Source: a virus
Virus record (IMG/VR): IMGVR_UViG_3300025930_000019
Span: 1 to 46,146 of that record
DNA: 46,146 nt
Reading direction: 5' to 3' (one strand)
In this document: positions 14,157 to 21,559 of the stretch, in pieces
How positions within the stretch are numbered: the first letter of the stretch is position 1
Layout: each line of letters starts with the position of its first letter
Position numbers and translations under genes: made by a program
The notes under the pieces: model-generated
What the model was told of the DNA's origin: nothing
The model's input: the letters and a program-made list of their open reading frames with translations, nothing else
The model's database searches: none

Positions 14157-14881
14157 AATCGGTCGGCGGATATGCCCGCGTCTATCGCGCCATTTTCGGC
14201 CATGTCGCCCTGCGCGATGAGGCCGAGGAAGCCATGTTCATGTGGATGATTGGCAAGGCCGCATGGCAGCCAACGCGGGTTCGTTTCAGGGATAGGCCGC
14301 TCTATTTGAAGCGCGGGCAATTGGCCATTTCGCAACGCGATGTGGCGCGCGGATTCCATTGGTCATTGGGCGCTTTTCAGCGGTTCCTGAACCGAGTCAA
14401 AGCCGAGTCAATGATTGATACATGTGCTGAGTCAGGCGTCACAATCATAACCATCTGTAATTACGATGTTTATCAGGCAACCGGAGCCGAGGCCGAGTCA
14501 CCCGCTGAGTCAGGCGGTGGAACGAAACCGAGTCAGAGCCGAGTCACAGAACAAGAAAGGGAAGAAATAAAGAAAGATTCCCCCCTACCCCCCAAGGGGA
14601 TGAGCCGGACATATTTGCCATCAGATTGGAAACCGCCACCCGTCAGCGAATTGCCGCCCAAGGCCCAAGCCTGTGCGCGCCAATGGCCGCGCGAAGCCTA
14701 TGAGCGGGAGGCCGAGGGGTTCGGGCTTTACTGGCACAGCGAACGCAAGATGAAAGCCGATTGGCGCGCGACATGGGCCAACCGCATCCTCACGCGCCAT
14801 TGGGCCGTCATGCGCGAGGCGCGCTCGATGCCCGATGAGGCGAAGCCTTACCATCAGCTTGTCGCCGAGGGGCGGGCTTAG
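14153..14881 (+). CDS. Replication initiator/DnaD-like protein with origin inside the gene
   Basis: 242 residues, ATGA overlap with dnaB. The N-terminal winged-helix-like region (YLKRGQLAISQRDVARGFHW, then GAFQRFLNRV and ITICNYDVYQ) matches phage replication proteins of the O/DnaD type. Then comes a low-complexity linker encoded by the GAGTCA repeats, and a C-terminal helical domain (WPREAYEREAEGFGLYW...WANRILTRHW). Position after dnaB suggests an initiator and helicase loader. Confidence 0.8.
   Translation: MKSVGGYARVYRAIFGHVALRDEAEEAMFMWMIGKAAWQPTRVRFRDRPLYLKRGQLAISQRDVARGFHWSLGAFQRFLNRVKAESMIDTCAESGVTIITICNYDVYQATGAEAESPAESGGGTKPSQSRVTEQEREEIKKDSPLPPKGMSRTYLPSDWKPPPVSELPPKAQACARQWPREAYEREAEGFGLYWHSERKMKADWRATWANRILTRHWAVMREARSMPDEAKPYHQLVAEGRA
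14394..14580 (+). repeat. ori: GAGTCA iterons and A-rich tract, candidate replication origin
   Basis: Seven direct copies of GAGTCA at 14394, 14405, 14429, 14495, 14507, 14530 and 14541, five as CCGAGTCA and two as GCTGAGTCAGGCG. An A-rich purine tract follows at 14547-14580. All sit inside the initiator-like gene, like the iterons in lambda gene O. Every copy contains GAGTC, a GANTC site of the alphaproteobacterial CcrM methylase. Confidence 0.65.
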
Positions 14882-14999
14882 CCGCCTCCCGGACCCGTTT
14901 GGCGGTCGCGCAGTTCCGCCGCCATTTCCGGTCATCCTTTAGCGAGGCATAGATAAGCCACACCACAACCAGGATGCCGGCGAAATCCCAAAAACCCAT
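14808..14999 (-). CDS. Small single-span membrane protein
   Basis: 63 residues; ATG 14999 directly after the upstream TAA, with GGAG nine bases upstream. Residues 4-19 (WDFAGILVVVWLIYAS) form a membrane segment, and the rest is basic. Its 3' end overlaps the convergent initiator gene by 74 bp. Last gene of the promoter C unit. Confidence 0.6.
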   Translation of the reverse strand: MGFWDFAGILVVVWLIYASLKDDRKWRRNCATAKRVREAAKPAPRRQADGKASPHRASSAPRA

Positions 15000-15272
15000 T
15001 TAACGATACTCCAATTCATTGTGGGCATATTCATCCCAGAGCATTTTTTCCGCGTCGACCAACTCCGCGAATATCGCGCTGTGATTGCCGACCGTCACCA
15101 TCCAGCCGCCCTCAACGGTTTCCATATAACCGGGATTGTAGAGGCGTCCCGGCAATGGTGGCGGGTTGTCGCCCTCCCAATCGCCGCCAACGGTGCCAAT
15201 ATCATCCTCATGCTCGCGCAAGTCGGCAGCGTCCCGGCCGGTTTCCCGCCACGCGGCAAAATTCCCAGCCAT
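15000..15272 (-). CDS. Small unknown protein
   Basis: 90 residues; start overlaps the previous stop (TGATG). Acidic, with the Gly/Pro-rich segment VGGDWEGDNPPPLPGRLYNP. No family recognised. Confidence 0.6.
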   Translation of the reverse strand: MAGNFAAWRETGRDAADLREHEDDIGTVGGDWEGDNPPPLPGRLYNPGYMETVEGGWMVTVGNHSAIFAELVDAEKMLWDEYAHNELEYR

Positions 15273-15526
15273 CAGTTCGCCTTTCCCGCCCTGCCGCCGA
15301 AATCACCCTCTCGGGTAAGGTCGGCAGGATGCTGCTGCCCTTCAAAATCAATGTGAATCACATTCAGGTCATGCCGGTTGCAAATCACTTGCAAGCCAAG
15401 CACGGTCCAGCCGATGCTGAAACGAGCGTATGATGCTGGGCTTTCTCCCGGCGCCTTTCCCGCCTGCCAATCCTCAAGGCACTCCCGGCAATGTAGGAAA
15501 CTGGTGATGTTGCGCTCAGAATCCAT
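15272..15526 (-). CDS. Conserved small phage protein with CxxC
   Basis: 84 residues. HCRECLEDW near residue 12 and WTVLGLQVICNRHDLNVIHI, then DFEGQQHPA, make a pattern widespread in phage genomes. A zinc site of Cys and His is likely. Function unknown. Overlaps the stop of the preceding gene by one base. Confidence 0.68.
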   Translation of the reverse strand: MDSERNITSFLHCRECLEDWQAGKAPGESPASYARFSIGWTVLGLQVICNRHDLNVIHIDFEGQQHPADLTREGDFGGRAGKAN

Positions 15527-15714
15527 CAGTCGGCCTTTCCGATTAGAGCCGCCAGTTTGGCCAGCGCTTCGCCGCCAGCCGTAGGGTCCTTAACCTCGAC
15601 CCCGCTGCCCAATTTGCCCTGATAGACGTTGGCCAGCACCGCCGCCGCCGCCTCGCGCAAGGCAATACGTTCGTTCTCGCGCTTGATGCGCTTCTGCCCA
15701 ATGGTAAGGGCCAT
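15526..15714 (-). CDS. Small helical unknown protein
   Basis: 62 residues, Ala/Lys-rich, one long basic helix followed by a Gly-rich turn and a second helix. Not recognised; coupled to the next gene. Confidence 0.55.
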   Translation of the reverse strand: MALTIGQKRIKRENERIALREAAAAVLANVYQGKLGSGVEVKDPTAGGEALAKLAALIGKAD

Positions 15715-15738
15715 GTCAGATTCTCCCGGTTCCTGGTG

Positions 15739-15924
15739 TTAGTGGAAATATTCAAATGGGCAGCGCGCGGATGGCGTAGGCGTCCAGCCTGTGACAATCC
15801 CATCATCCCATGCGCGGCCACAGTTGCCGCATGTGGCGAGCGTCCGGCTTGCTTCCGCCGCCGCCCATGCTTTGCTTCCCCGGCGCAATGGCCGCACAGG
15901 GAAATCGGCCGGCACCTTAGCCAT
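15739..15924 (-). CDS. Conserved small phage protein (CxxCGRAWDDG...CPFEYFH)
   Basis: 61 residues from ATG 15924, overlapping the upstream gene by 8 bp. CGNCGRAWDDG and the terminal ARCPFEYFH are hallmarks of a small protein common in actinophages and other phages, probably zinc-binding. Function unknown. Longer overlapping frames here are not used because they lack ribosome sites. Confidence 0.7.
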   Translation of the reverse strand: MAKVPADFPVRPLRRGSKAWAAAEASRTLATCGNCGRAWDDGIVTGWTPTPSARCPFEYFH

Positions 15925-16321
15925 TGGTCCGCCACCCCGCTTCTCGCGCGGCAGTGACCACAGACAGGTCAACATCGCCCGGTTGCATCTGGCGCCCTTC
16001 GGCAGCGGCAGCATCGGCAGCGTCCAGCAGCTTGCCCACGTTGGCGTCCTGCTGCCAGCGCTCAGCCCATGCCACCAAATCACGGCGGCGCGCATAGGGC
16101 TGACGCAAGGAGTCCGGCATGGCGCGGCCAGCGGCCAAGCCGCTGCCGATGTGCGAGACTTCCCAATAGCGGGTTGATGGTTTCGGCTCCTGTCCGCGAA
16201 ACCAATGAACGGGCCGATGAATCGCCAAGCGGCCAACCGGCAGCGCATCCACATCAACCAGGCGCGGCGGTTCATTGCTGCAATACATGTGAACCGGCAC
16301 TGAGAATTTGATTTTGGCCAT
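15917..16321 (-). CDS. Unknown early protein
   Basis: 134 residues, ATG 16321. Mixed alpha/beta sequence with an aromatic patch (VHWFRGQEPKPSTRYWEV) and an Ala-rich helix. No recognised domain. Confidence 0.6.
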   Translation of the reverse strand: MAKIKFSVPVHMYCSNEPPRLVDVDALPVGRLAIHRPVHWFRGQEPKPSTRYWEVSHIGSGLAAGRAMPDSLRQPYARRRDLVAWAERWQQDANVGKLLDAADAAAAEGRQMQPGDVDLSVVTAAREAGWRTNG

Positions 16322-16322
16322 G

Positions 16323-16511
16323 TCAGCAGCCCTCCCGATAGCGCGCGTTTGCCGCTGTGGTCAGATAATCGCGCTGGCGCTGATAGGCGTTCAATTGGTC
16401 GAGCGTGACGCTATCGCGCATTGCCAAGGCGGTGAATCCCGCCTCAATAACCGCCACCATATCGCGCAATTCACTTTCCCGATTGGCGGGCAATCCCCTA
16501 GCTGATTTCAT
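16323..16511 (-). CDS. Small unknown protein, first gene of promoter C unit
   Basis: 62 residues; ATG 16511. The leader AGCGAATCGGGAGCAACGGA just upstream is almost identical to the leader of the gene at 19114. Helical; contains DSVTLDQLNAYQRQRDYL. Not recognised. Confidence 0.62.
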   Translation of the reverse strand: MKSARGLPANRESELRDMVAVIEAGFTALAMRDSVTLDQLNAYQRQRDYLTTAANARYREGC

Positions 16512-16544
16512 TTTCCGTTGCTCCCGATTCGCTTCTGATGCCCA

Positions 16545-16573
16545 GCACTACCGCAACGCGCGTTACGGCGCAA
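16545..16573 (-). promoter_or_regulatory. Early-type promoter C with operator palindrome
   Basis: Minus-strand -35 TTGCGC (16573-16568), 17-bp spacer, -10 TAGTGC (16550-16545). The spacer is filled by GTAAC-GCGC-GTTGC (16566-16553), a 5-4-5 palindrome. A degenerate half-site follows 17 bp away at 16570. Drives 16511 to 14808. Confidence 0.66.
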
Positions 16574-16584
16574 GCGTTATTCTT

Positions 16585-16794
16585 CTATACTTGCGCCATC
16601 ACTCGCACATAGCCGTAATAGTCCAGCTTCCGCATGGCGCCTGCTAGGTCTATCGCGGCCACGACAGCAGCCGTTCGGTCGCGCCAGCGGCTCACTGTGC
16701 GCGTAGTGTCGGCGCCGATTTCGTGACAGTCGACGCGCCAGCCTTTGCCGGTCGACAGGACGCGGATTTCCAAATTCTCGCGCTGCTGTTTCAT
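16585..16794 (-). CDS. Small unknown protein
   Basis: 69 residues, ATG 16794 overlapping the upstream stop. IRVLSTGKGWRVDCHEIGAD, then a basic helix. Last gene of the promoter D unit; the promoter C sequences begin just behind it. Confidence 0.6.
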   Translation of the reverse strand: MKQQRENLEIRVLSTGKGWRVDCHEIGADTTRTVSRWRDRTAAVVAAIDLAGAMRKLDYYGYVRVMAQV

Positions 16795-16982
16795 TGCCGC
16801 GCATGTTCTTCTGAAATCTCGACAAGGTAGGAGAAATCCCAGCCCTCGCGGTCACACAGGTGCCGCGCGTCCGCCAGGAATTCCACTAACTGATGGCCCT
16901 CATGCCAATCCTCTGTGTAGCCGCCAGCGCGCAAGGCGGTCGCGGCGCGCAAGGCAGGGTCATTTACCTGTGGCATCGTCAA
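16791..16982 (-). CDS. Small protein with RHLCDREGWDF motif (paralogue 1)
   Basis: 63 residues. ADARHLCDREGWDFSYLVE shares the core HLCDREGWDF and the preceding ALxAxGY pattern with the protein at 18202-18480. The two are therefore paralogues from duplication within this array. Function unknown. Overlaps both neighbours. Confidence 0.65.
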   Translation of the reverse strand: MTMPQVNDPALRAATALRAGGYTEDWHEGHQLVEFLADARHLCDREGWDFSYLVEISEEHARQ

Positions 16983-17283
16983 TTACCTCTATAAAGGTTT
17001 CGGTCCCGCCCAATTCGGAAACCGCGATGCGCTTGCGCTCGTCATAGTCAAAGCGGCCAATCGGCGCATACTGGCGCTGCCTGGTTTCCCGATAGGTGCC
17101 AGACCTGTCGAGACGAGCCGGTTCCGGCTTGTCGGCATCATAATAGACCCCGCCATATTCATCGGTTGAGACGACTGTGCCGGTGCCGCTTTTGACGTTG
17201 ATGTAATAATCAGGGAGGCAATAGCGGACGCGGGCGCCAGCAATGATTTCCCGGCCATTGCGGTCAAAGATTGGGAGTATCAT
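16960..17283 (-). CDS. Unknown beta-rich protein
   Basis: 107 residues. IFDRNGREIIAGARVRYCLP, then GTGTVVSTDEYGGVYYDAD, is the pattern of a small SH3/KOW-like beta barrel, but no family is certain. ATG overlaps the TGA of the upstream gene (TGATG). Confidence 0.62.
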   Translation of the reverse strand: MILPIFDRNGREIIAGARVRYCLPDYYINVKSGTGTVVSTDEYGGVYYDADKPEPARLDRSGTYRETRQRQYAPIGRFDYDERKRIAVSELGGTETFIEVIDDATGK

Positions 17284-17459
17284 CAGCGGCGCCCAATGAA
17301 CGGTTCGGCCGGATTGATGGCAAAGGCGTATTCCTCATCATCAATCGAAAAGCCGCCAGCAACTATGCCATCATCAAGCCTGTCCAGAATTGTGCGCAAG
17401 GCGTCCGCCAGTTCCTCATCGCCAGCGATGTTCTCAGTTCGGATTTCAATTTTAACCAT
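17283..17459 (-). CDS. Small acidic unknown protein
   Basis: 58 residues, ATG 17459 with GGGAGAATTGAA upstream, ending in CGCCGCTGA overlapping the next ATG. MVKIEIRTENIAGDEELADA opens it, and the rest is acidic (DDGIVAGGFSIDDEEYAF). Not recognised. Confidence 0.6.
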   Translation of the reverse strand: MVKIEIRTENIAGDEELADALRTILDRLDDGIVAGGFSIDDEEYAFAINPAEPFIGRR

Positions 17460-17482
17460 TTCAATTCTCCCGGTTTTGAATT

Positions 17483-17851
17483 TCAGATTGTGTAAGCAAG
17501 GCCATCATCGCCGCGATAAACGTCGAGATTGCCAAAATTGGTGGCGGCATTGGATAGCGCGACCCTTTGGCACGCGGTCAGTTCACACCTATCCCAGAAT
17601 CCAACGCCATGGCCGCAACGCGTCAGCCAAAAATCGCGGCCAGCTTGTTCGGCGCCGTAATCGTCCCGCGCATAGGCTTCGGCCAGCAGTTCGGCAGCAT
17701 CGCGTTGGAACGCCTCGCAATCCACCTTGGCGCGGTCGCGCAGTTCATCCGATAGGTCGCAATCCGCGCACTCATCATCGCTGGCGAAATCCGTAAAGGC
17801 CATGGCCTCTAGGTAGCCGTCCAGGAATCGCGCGTCTGTTACATCAGCCAT
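17483..17851 (-). CDS. Conserved phage protein (DFWLTRCGHGVGFWDR type)
   Basis: 122 residues. The segment GRDFWLTRCGHGVGFWDR and the ending VYRGDDGLAYTI match a widespread phage protein of unknown function, which normally also starts with an F...Y...A.W-like helix as here. Start overlaps the upstream gene by 8 bp. Confidence 0.7.
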   Translation of the reverse strand: MADVTDARFLDGYLEAMAFTDFASDDECADCDLSDELRDRAKVDCEAFQRDAAELLAEAYARDDYGAEQAGRDFWLTRCGHGVGFWDRCELTACQRVALSNAATNFGNLDVYRGDDGLAYTI

Positions 17852-18023
17852 GGTTCAACCTTTCTGCCCTTTGCCGGGATTGCGTCAGGCGCGGCTCAAT
17901 GCCAGCGGCTCGATACAGTTCGGCCAATAGTTGTTCGTCGCGCTCACAGCGCCAAGGCAGGACGTATTTATTCATGTAGGCGCGCAGGGCTTCCGCCGCG
18001 CGCAATGCCAGTTCATCGCTCAT
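17844..18023 (-). CDS. Small unknown protein
   Basis: 59 residues, ATG 18023, overlapping both neighbours. Helical: MSDELALRAAEALRAYMNKY, then CERDEQLLAELYRAAGIEP. Not recognised; overlaps and coding bias support it. Confidence 0.58.
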   Translation of the reverse strand: MSDELALRAAEALRAYMNKYVLPWRCERDEQLLAELYRAAGIEPRLTQSRQRAERLNHG

Positions 18024-18205
18024 GCTTCGACTCCTACGCCCATTTCCAGCAGGGCCGTTGCCAGATAGCCCATGGCGAACGGTTCAAGATTGTCGGCAGC
18101 AATGTTGAGTTGTTTGCGTGCATCACCATCGCCGCCATCCACCGCCGCTTGCGCGGCATGGGTGAAAGCTTCGTAGAGTTCGTCCGAATTTAGGGCGCGC
18201 ATCAT
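18020..18205 (-). CDS. Small unknown protein
   Basis: 61 residues, ATGA overlap at both ends, ribosome site ACCGGGAG. Helical and acidic, with FTHAAQAAVDGGDGDARKQL. Not recognised. Confidence 0.6.
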   Translation of the reverse strand: MMRALNSDELYEAFTHAAQAAVDGGDGDARKQLNIAADNLEPFAMGYLATALLEMGVGVEA

Positions 18206-18480
18206 GCTGAGACTCCCGGTTTCAGGATTGGATAGTCGCCACGCTTGTGCATTTGCCGCGCGCCCAACTCTATGTCGTCAGGGTGGCGTTCGGCGCGATA
18301 GTTGCCCATGCCGCTTTCCACCACAGCATCGAAATCCCAGCCCTCGCGGTCGCATAGGTGGCGAATGTCGCAAATCAAATCGCTGGCCGCATAACTGGCG
18401 CCACAATCCCAATACCCTTGCGCCTCTAGCGCCAGCTTGGCGCGTTGGGCGCGTTCGCGGTTGATTTTTGCCTGTCGCAT
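18202..18480 (-). CDS. Small protein with RHLCDREGWDF motif (paralogue 2)
   Basis: 92 residues. CDIRHLCDREGWDFDAVVE is shared with the 63-residue protein at 16791-16982. This copy is longer, with a basic N-terminal helix and a C-terminal tail. Function unknown. Confidence 0.65.
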   Translation of the reverse strand: MRQAKINRERAQRAKLALEAQGYWDCGASYAASDLICDIRHLCDREGWDFDAVVESGMGNYRAERHPDDIELGARQMHKRGDYPILKPGVSA

Positions 18481-18495
18481 GTGTGTTGCTCCCGT

Positions 18496-18735
18496 CTAGC
18501 TTTTGAAATTCTTAGAGCCGGCCAGGATTCGCTCGACCGTTGGCCAAGCGAATTCGCAGCCCAGCCCATTGTCGAGATAACGAACGGTCGCAAAGGGTCG
18601 CGCGGCGCCAGTGATAGCAGCGGCTTTCCCGTCCAGTGTGCAACGGCGCTCGCATAGCTGGCGCCGATACTCGACAAGATGCGGATTGCCAGCGCGCACA
18701 GGTTCAATTTCGGCAATGCTAGTAATGGTCAGCAT
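18496..18735 (-). CDS. Small unknown protein
   Basis: 79 residues from ATG 18735, chosen for the CCGGGAGAAACTGAC ribosome cassette; a longer frame to 18870 overlaps the upstream gene. Contains HLVEYRRQLCERRCTLDGKA and TVRYLDNGLGCEFAWPTVER. Not recognised. Confidence 0.6.
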   Translation of the reverse strand: MLTITSIAEIEPVRAGNPHLVEYRRQLCERRCTLDGKAAAITGAARPFATVRYLDNGLGCEFAWPTVERILAGSKNFKS

Positions 18736-18751
18736 GTCAGTTTCTCCCGGT

Positions 18752-19114
18752 TTAATCATCATCATCGCTTGGCCAGATTGGATACCAATCCTCATCAGGG
18801 TGGCAGTAATCGGCCACGCTTGGGAACGCGGACAGCGGCCATGACCGGCTGACCGTAATGCGGCGCCCATCGCGGTTGATGGTCCGCGTGGCCGTCAGTT
18901 CGGCATTGGCCAGCAATGCGGCGCTGCTGAAATCGCCACCCTCGCGGCAGACAAATGAGTCCACCACATCGCGCAGGGTGATTTCCCGATAGTCGCCAGC
19001 GAAGCGATGCCGGTCGCGCGTCACATCAAGGCTGGCATCTTTCCAAGCCTCGACGCCTATCGGCCACCACAAATCGCCGACCAGATAGCCGCTGATTGAT
19101 ATTTGCGTAGTCAT
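18752..19114 (-). CDS. Unknown protein, first gene of promoter D unit
   Basis: 120 residues from ATG 19114, with GGGAGCAACGGAA upstream. Beta-rich start (TTQISISGYLVGDLWWPIGV), acidic C-terminus ending in four Asp. No family recognised. The leader is shared with the gene at 16511. Confidence 0.63.
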   Translation of the reverse strand: MTTQISISGYLVGDLWWPIGVEAWKDASLDVTRDRHRFAGDYREITLRDVVDSFVCREGGDFSSAALLANAELTATRTINRDGRRITVSRSWPLSAFPSVADYCHPDEDWYPIWPSDDDD

Positions 19115-19147
19115 TTCCGTTGCTCCCGATTCGCTTTCTGTCCTCAC

Positions 19148-19175
19148 AGCATAGCGTAACGCGCGTAACGGTCAA
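19148..19175 (-). promoter_or_regulatory. Early-type promoter D with operator palindrome
   Basis: Minus-strand -35 TTGACC (19175-19170), 16-bp spacer, -10 TATGCT (19153-19148), the best match of the set. The spacer holds GTTAC-GCGC-GTTAC (19169-19156), one base off the palindrome. Drives 19114 to 16585. Confidence 0.7.
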
Positions 19176-19468
19176 CTATTACTTTCAAGGAACGCGCCAC
19201 AATCCGCGCAGACTCCTCGGCCAGTGTCAGTGTGGCCGAACATGTCGCAATACTCGGCTTCCTCCCAGCGCCTCACAAATGCGGAAACCCAGCCATGCGC
19301 TTCGGTCAATTCCTGGCGGCGCGCATCATCGGCTGGCGCGGCAATGAAGCTGGACTCTTCGCCGTCTAGGACTCCGCTGATTTCACACGCCAGTTCGTCC
19401 GCTGACAGGTCCGGCAGATTGTGGTCGCGGCAATATCGCCGCAACTCATCGGTCAGGTTTTCAAACAT
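19172..19468 (-). CDS. Unknown protein with C-terminal zinc-like motif
   Basis: 98 residues from ATG 19468. The N-terminal half is helical and acidic (ADELACEISGVLDGEESSF). The end YCDMFGHTDTGRGVCADCG carries Cys/His residues that could bind zinc. Start overlaps the upstream stop by 8 bp. Confidence 0.6.
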   Translation of the reverse strand: MFENLTDELRRYCRDHNLPDLSADELACEISGVLDGEESSFIAAPADDARRQELTEAHGWVSAFVRRWEEAEYCDMFGHTDTGRGVCADCGAFLESNS

Positions 19469-19664
19469 CGGCTTGCGCCTCAGTCTCATCAGGGAGTCCT
19501 AGTTCCTCCCGAATCCACGCCATAGCAGTGCAGATTTCGTCCCATTGTTCGTCATTGGCTCCCTTGCCCTCGGGTATGTTGTTTTCCCGATGGCAGTGCA
19601 GCGCCTCCCAGATGGTGTTCACCCAGGATTCGCGGTCGCCATGCGTCAGTGTTGCGCTCGTCAT
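19461..19664 (-). CDS. Small unknown protein
   Basis: 67 residues from ATG 19664, with GGAGG upstream (a longer frame lacks one). Trp-rich: ESWVNTIWEALHCHRENN and EQWDEICTAMAWIREELG. Not recognised. Confidence 0.6.
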   Translation of the reverse strand: MTSATLTHGDRESWVNTIWEALHCHRENNIPEGKGANDEQWDEICTAMAWIREELGLPDETEAQADV

Positions 19665-19969
19665 GCTGCCTCCGGTTGCCATGTCTCGACTAGCGCCACC
19701 ACCGCTGGCCAATCGTTCGTTTCCAGCAGTTCATGCCGGTCGGCATTGGAGTCGATGTGATAGACGCCAAAGCGAAATGCGCGCTCTGGAAATTCACTGA
19801 ATTCAGGGTCGGCATAGTCGACAAAAATGTGCAGCAAATCGCCGCGCGCCATAAAGCTTGGGCAAGCGTCATTGTGCCAGCTTGATTCCTCCCAATCGGC
19901 CGGAATTTCCGGCAGCGTGGCCAAATCATAATCTGGGAATTCAGCGGCCAGCATTGGATAATTAGACAT
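19661..19969 (-). CDS. Unknown acidic protein
   Basis: 102 residues, ATGA overlap downstream. Mixed fold with aromatic residues: LLHIFVDYADPEFSEFPERA, then FRFGVYHID. Not recognised. Confidence 0.6.
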   Translation of the reverse strand: MSNYPMLAAEFPDYDLATLPEIPADWEESSWHNDACPSFMARGDLLHIFVDYADPEFSEFPERAFRFGVYHIDSNADRHELLETNDWPAVVALVETWQPEAA

Positions 19970-20216
19970 AGTAGAACAATCCTTCGGTTGATGATTTGCT
20001 GTCAGTTTGGCTTAGCGGCTGGCCAGTATTGTCCTCTGTCCAATCGCCCAGATAGACACAGAACAGCCAATCGGATTTGCTGGGCAAACCAACGCCATCC
20101 CTGTCAGTGATTACGTCAGTGACTCCGTTGCGATGGCGCAAAAGGCACATGCAACCGCCTCCGGTCGACCATTGGGTGAATCCCTTGGCCTCTAGGCGTT
20201 CAATCAGTGTGGCCAC
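19962..20216 (-). CDS. Small unknown protein
   Basis: 84 residues, overlapping the downstream gene by 8 bp. GFTQWSTGGGCMCLLRHRNG and DWLFCVYLGDW suggest a compact beta-rich fold. Not recognised. Confidence 0.58.
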   Translation of the reverse strand: MATLIERLEAKGFTQWSTGGGCMCLLRHRNGVTDVITDRDGVGLPSKSDWLFCVYLGDWTEDNTGQPLSQTDSKSSTEGLFYYV

Positions 20217-20410
20217 ACTAGGACTCCATCCATACGGTCGAGCCGCTGGCCCATCCTGATGCTTTGCTGGGCGCGGTTGCTTTGCGCCAATGCGGCGAAT
20301 GTGCGCGTCCGTTTCAACCGCCTCAAGGCGCGCTCATGCGCCTCGCCATTGGCGTCAAAGACTCGCTGCCGATGATAGCGCAACGCGCGCTCTAGTTTTT
20401 CGGTCAGCAT
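20204..20410 (-). CDS. Small basic unknown protein
   Basis: 68 residues, helical and Arg-rich (ERALRRLKRTRTFAALAQSN). Possibly nucleic-acid binding; no family recognised. Confidence 0.55.
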   Translation of the reverse strand: MLTEKLERALRYHRQRVFDANGEAHERALRRLKRTRTFAALAQSNRAQQSIRMGQRLDRMDGVLVWPH

Positions 20411-20411
20411 G

Positions 20412-20588
20412 TCAGAATCCAGCCGCGTCTAGAGTTTCCTCAATGCTGGCCAGATAGGTCTGCAATTCCACTACGCGGTCGCGCGCTCGGTCGGCGATTT
20501 CGCCGCTTGTGTTTAGATAGCGTTGCGCTGCTGCCTTTTCGGCTTGTTCCAAGCGCTCCACGCGGTCGGCGATTGTTGACTCCACCAT
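20412..20588 (-). CDS. Small coiled-coil protein
   Basis: 58 residues from ATG 20588. The leader ACAACCTGGCCAGGAGTAGA is nearly the same as that of the gene at 21528. VERLEQAEKAAAQRYLN and VVELQTYLASIEETLDAA form heptad-like helices. Function unknown. Confidence 0.58.
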   Translation of the reverse strand: MVESTIADRVERLEQAEKAAAQRYLNTSGEIADRARDRVVELQTYLASIEETLDAAGF

Positions 20589-20592
20589 GTTT

Positions 20593-21027
20593 CTACTCCT
20601 GGCCAGGTTGTGTTGCGGGTTCGCGGCCATAAGCTGCGCTGTTGTCGACCACAGCCGACAGGGTTTCGTGGAAAACATCGGCGATATAATACTTAATGTC
20701 GTTCCGGTTGCGGCCGGAAACGGCCACGCCAAATCCAAACACAAACGAGGGAGTCACTGTGACCGTATGCTGAGTCCATCCGTCATACATGCCACCCTCG
20801 TTCATGTGGTGGAATCCAACATCAAAGATGAGCCGGTCCGGCTTTGAATTGTCGAAATCAAAGCGAGTCCCGTTATCGAAACCGCTGCCGCTTGGCATGT
20901 GTTCGGCCACAAGGGATTCGATGGCATCGCGGTGATTGCCGGCCATGTCGGCCATATCCCCGCGCGCCTCGCAATTGCGCATTGCGTCAAAGGCGCAGGC
21001 GATATGATTCACTAGACTGTTATACAT
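20593..21027 (-). CDS. Unknown protein
   Basis: 144 residues, ATG 21027, with the AACCGGGAGTCGAGAC ribosome cassette. Helical N-terminus, then a beta-rich part (KPDRLIFDVGFHHMNEGG, VTVTPSFVFGFGVAVSGRNR). Not recognised. Confidence 0.65.
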   Translation of the reverse strand: MYNSLVNHIACAFDAMRNCEARGDMADMAGNHRDAIESLVAEHMPSGSGFDNGTRFDFDNSKPDRLIFDVGFHHMNEGGMYDGWTQHTVTVTPSFVFGFGVAVSGRNRNDIKYYIADVFHETLSAVVDNSAAYGREPATQPGQE

Positions 21028-21043
21028 GTCTCGACTCCCGGTT

Positions 21044-21280
21044 TCAGTTGGCCACTAGGGCAGTGTAAATCTGGCAATCCGCGCCCAGCGGCAGGAAGCG
21101 GCTGGCGTCATGCTGCCAGCAGAATCCGGCATCCTCACATTCGCAAGGCCACGCGCCCAGATAACGGACAAAGGATTCAGCAGCGGCAATCTCATCCGGT
21201 TCCAGACCGGAGGAGTCGCCGTTCATTAGGTAGGGCGCCCAAGCGCTTGGCGCGGTCGCGCTGATAGGTTCAAGGTTCAT
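21044..21280 (-). CDS. Conserved small protein (APYLMNGDSSGL type)
   Basis: 78 residues. SAWAPYLMNGDSSGLEPDE, then a Cys/His-rich middle and LGADCQIYTALV, match a small family found in phages and plasmids (of the DUF6926 kind, as far as I can recall). Function unknown. Confidence 0.66.
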   Translation of the reverse strand: MNLEPISATAPSAWAPYLMNGDSSGLEPDEIAAAESFVRYLGAWPCECEDAGFCWQHDASRFLPLGADCQIYTALVAN

Positions 21281-21306
21281 GGCGAATCTCCCGCTTCGCT
21301 GTGTGG

Positions 21307-21528
21307 TCAGATAATGTCGCGCATTGCCTCGCGCACTGTGGTCAGATTGTAGACTCCACCATCGGGAGTCCTCTCACCCTCCAGTTCGCGGAACATCAGC
21401 CGCGCGCCTTTGCTGATGCCATGGGCGCTGGCGAGTTCAACCGCGCGCCGATACAGCCCCTCATCATTGTTCAGCCATAGGCTGACGTTCCACGCGTTCC
21501 AACTTCTGTGTCCGTTATATGCTGCCAT
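21307..21528 (-). CDS. Conserved small protein (YNGHRSWNAWNVSLW type)
   Basis: 73 residues from ATG 21528, leader as at 20588. YNGHRSWNAWNVSLWLNND, then EGLYRRAVELA, is a recognisable small phage/plasmid family (DUF7249-like). Function unknown. Longer frames extend upstream without a ribosome site. Confidence 0.68.
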   Translation of the reverse strand: MAAYNGHRSWNAWNVSLWLNNDEGLYRRAVELASAHGISKGARLMFRELEGERTPDGGVYNLTTVREAMRDII

Positions 21529-21559
21529 GTCTTTTACTCCTGGCCAGGTTGTGTGTGGT

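Noticed and set aside
20846-20860. Late-promoter-like GAATTGTCGAAATC
   Set aside because: Lies inside a leftward gene and lacks the TA-starting -10 at the fixed distance, so it is probably chance.
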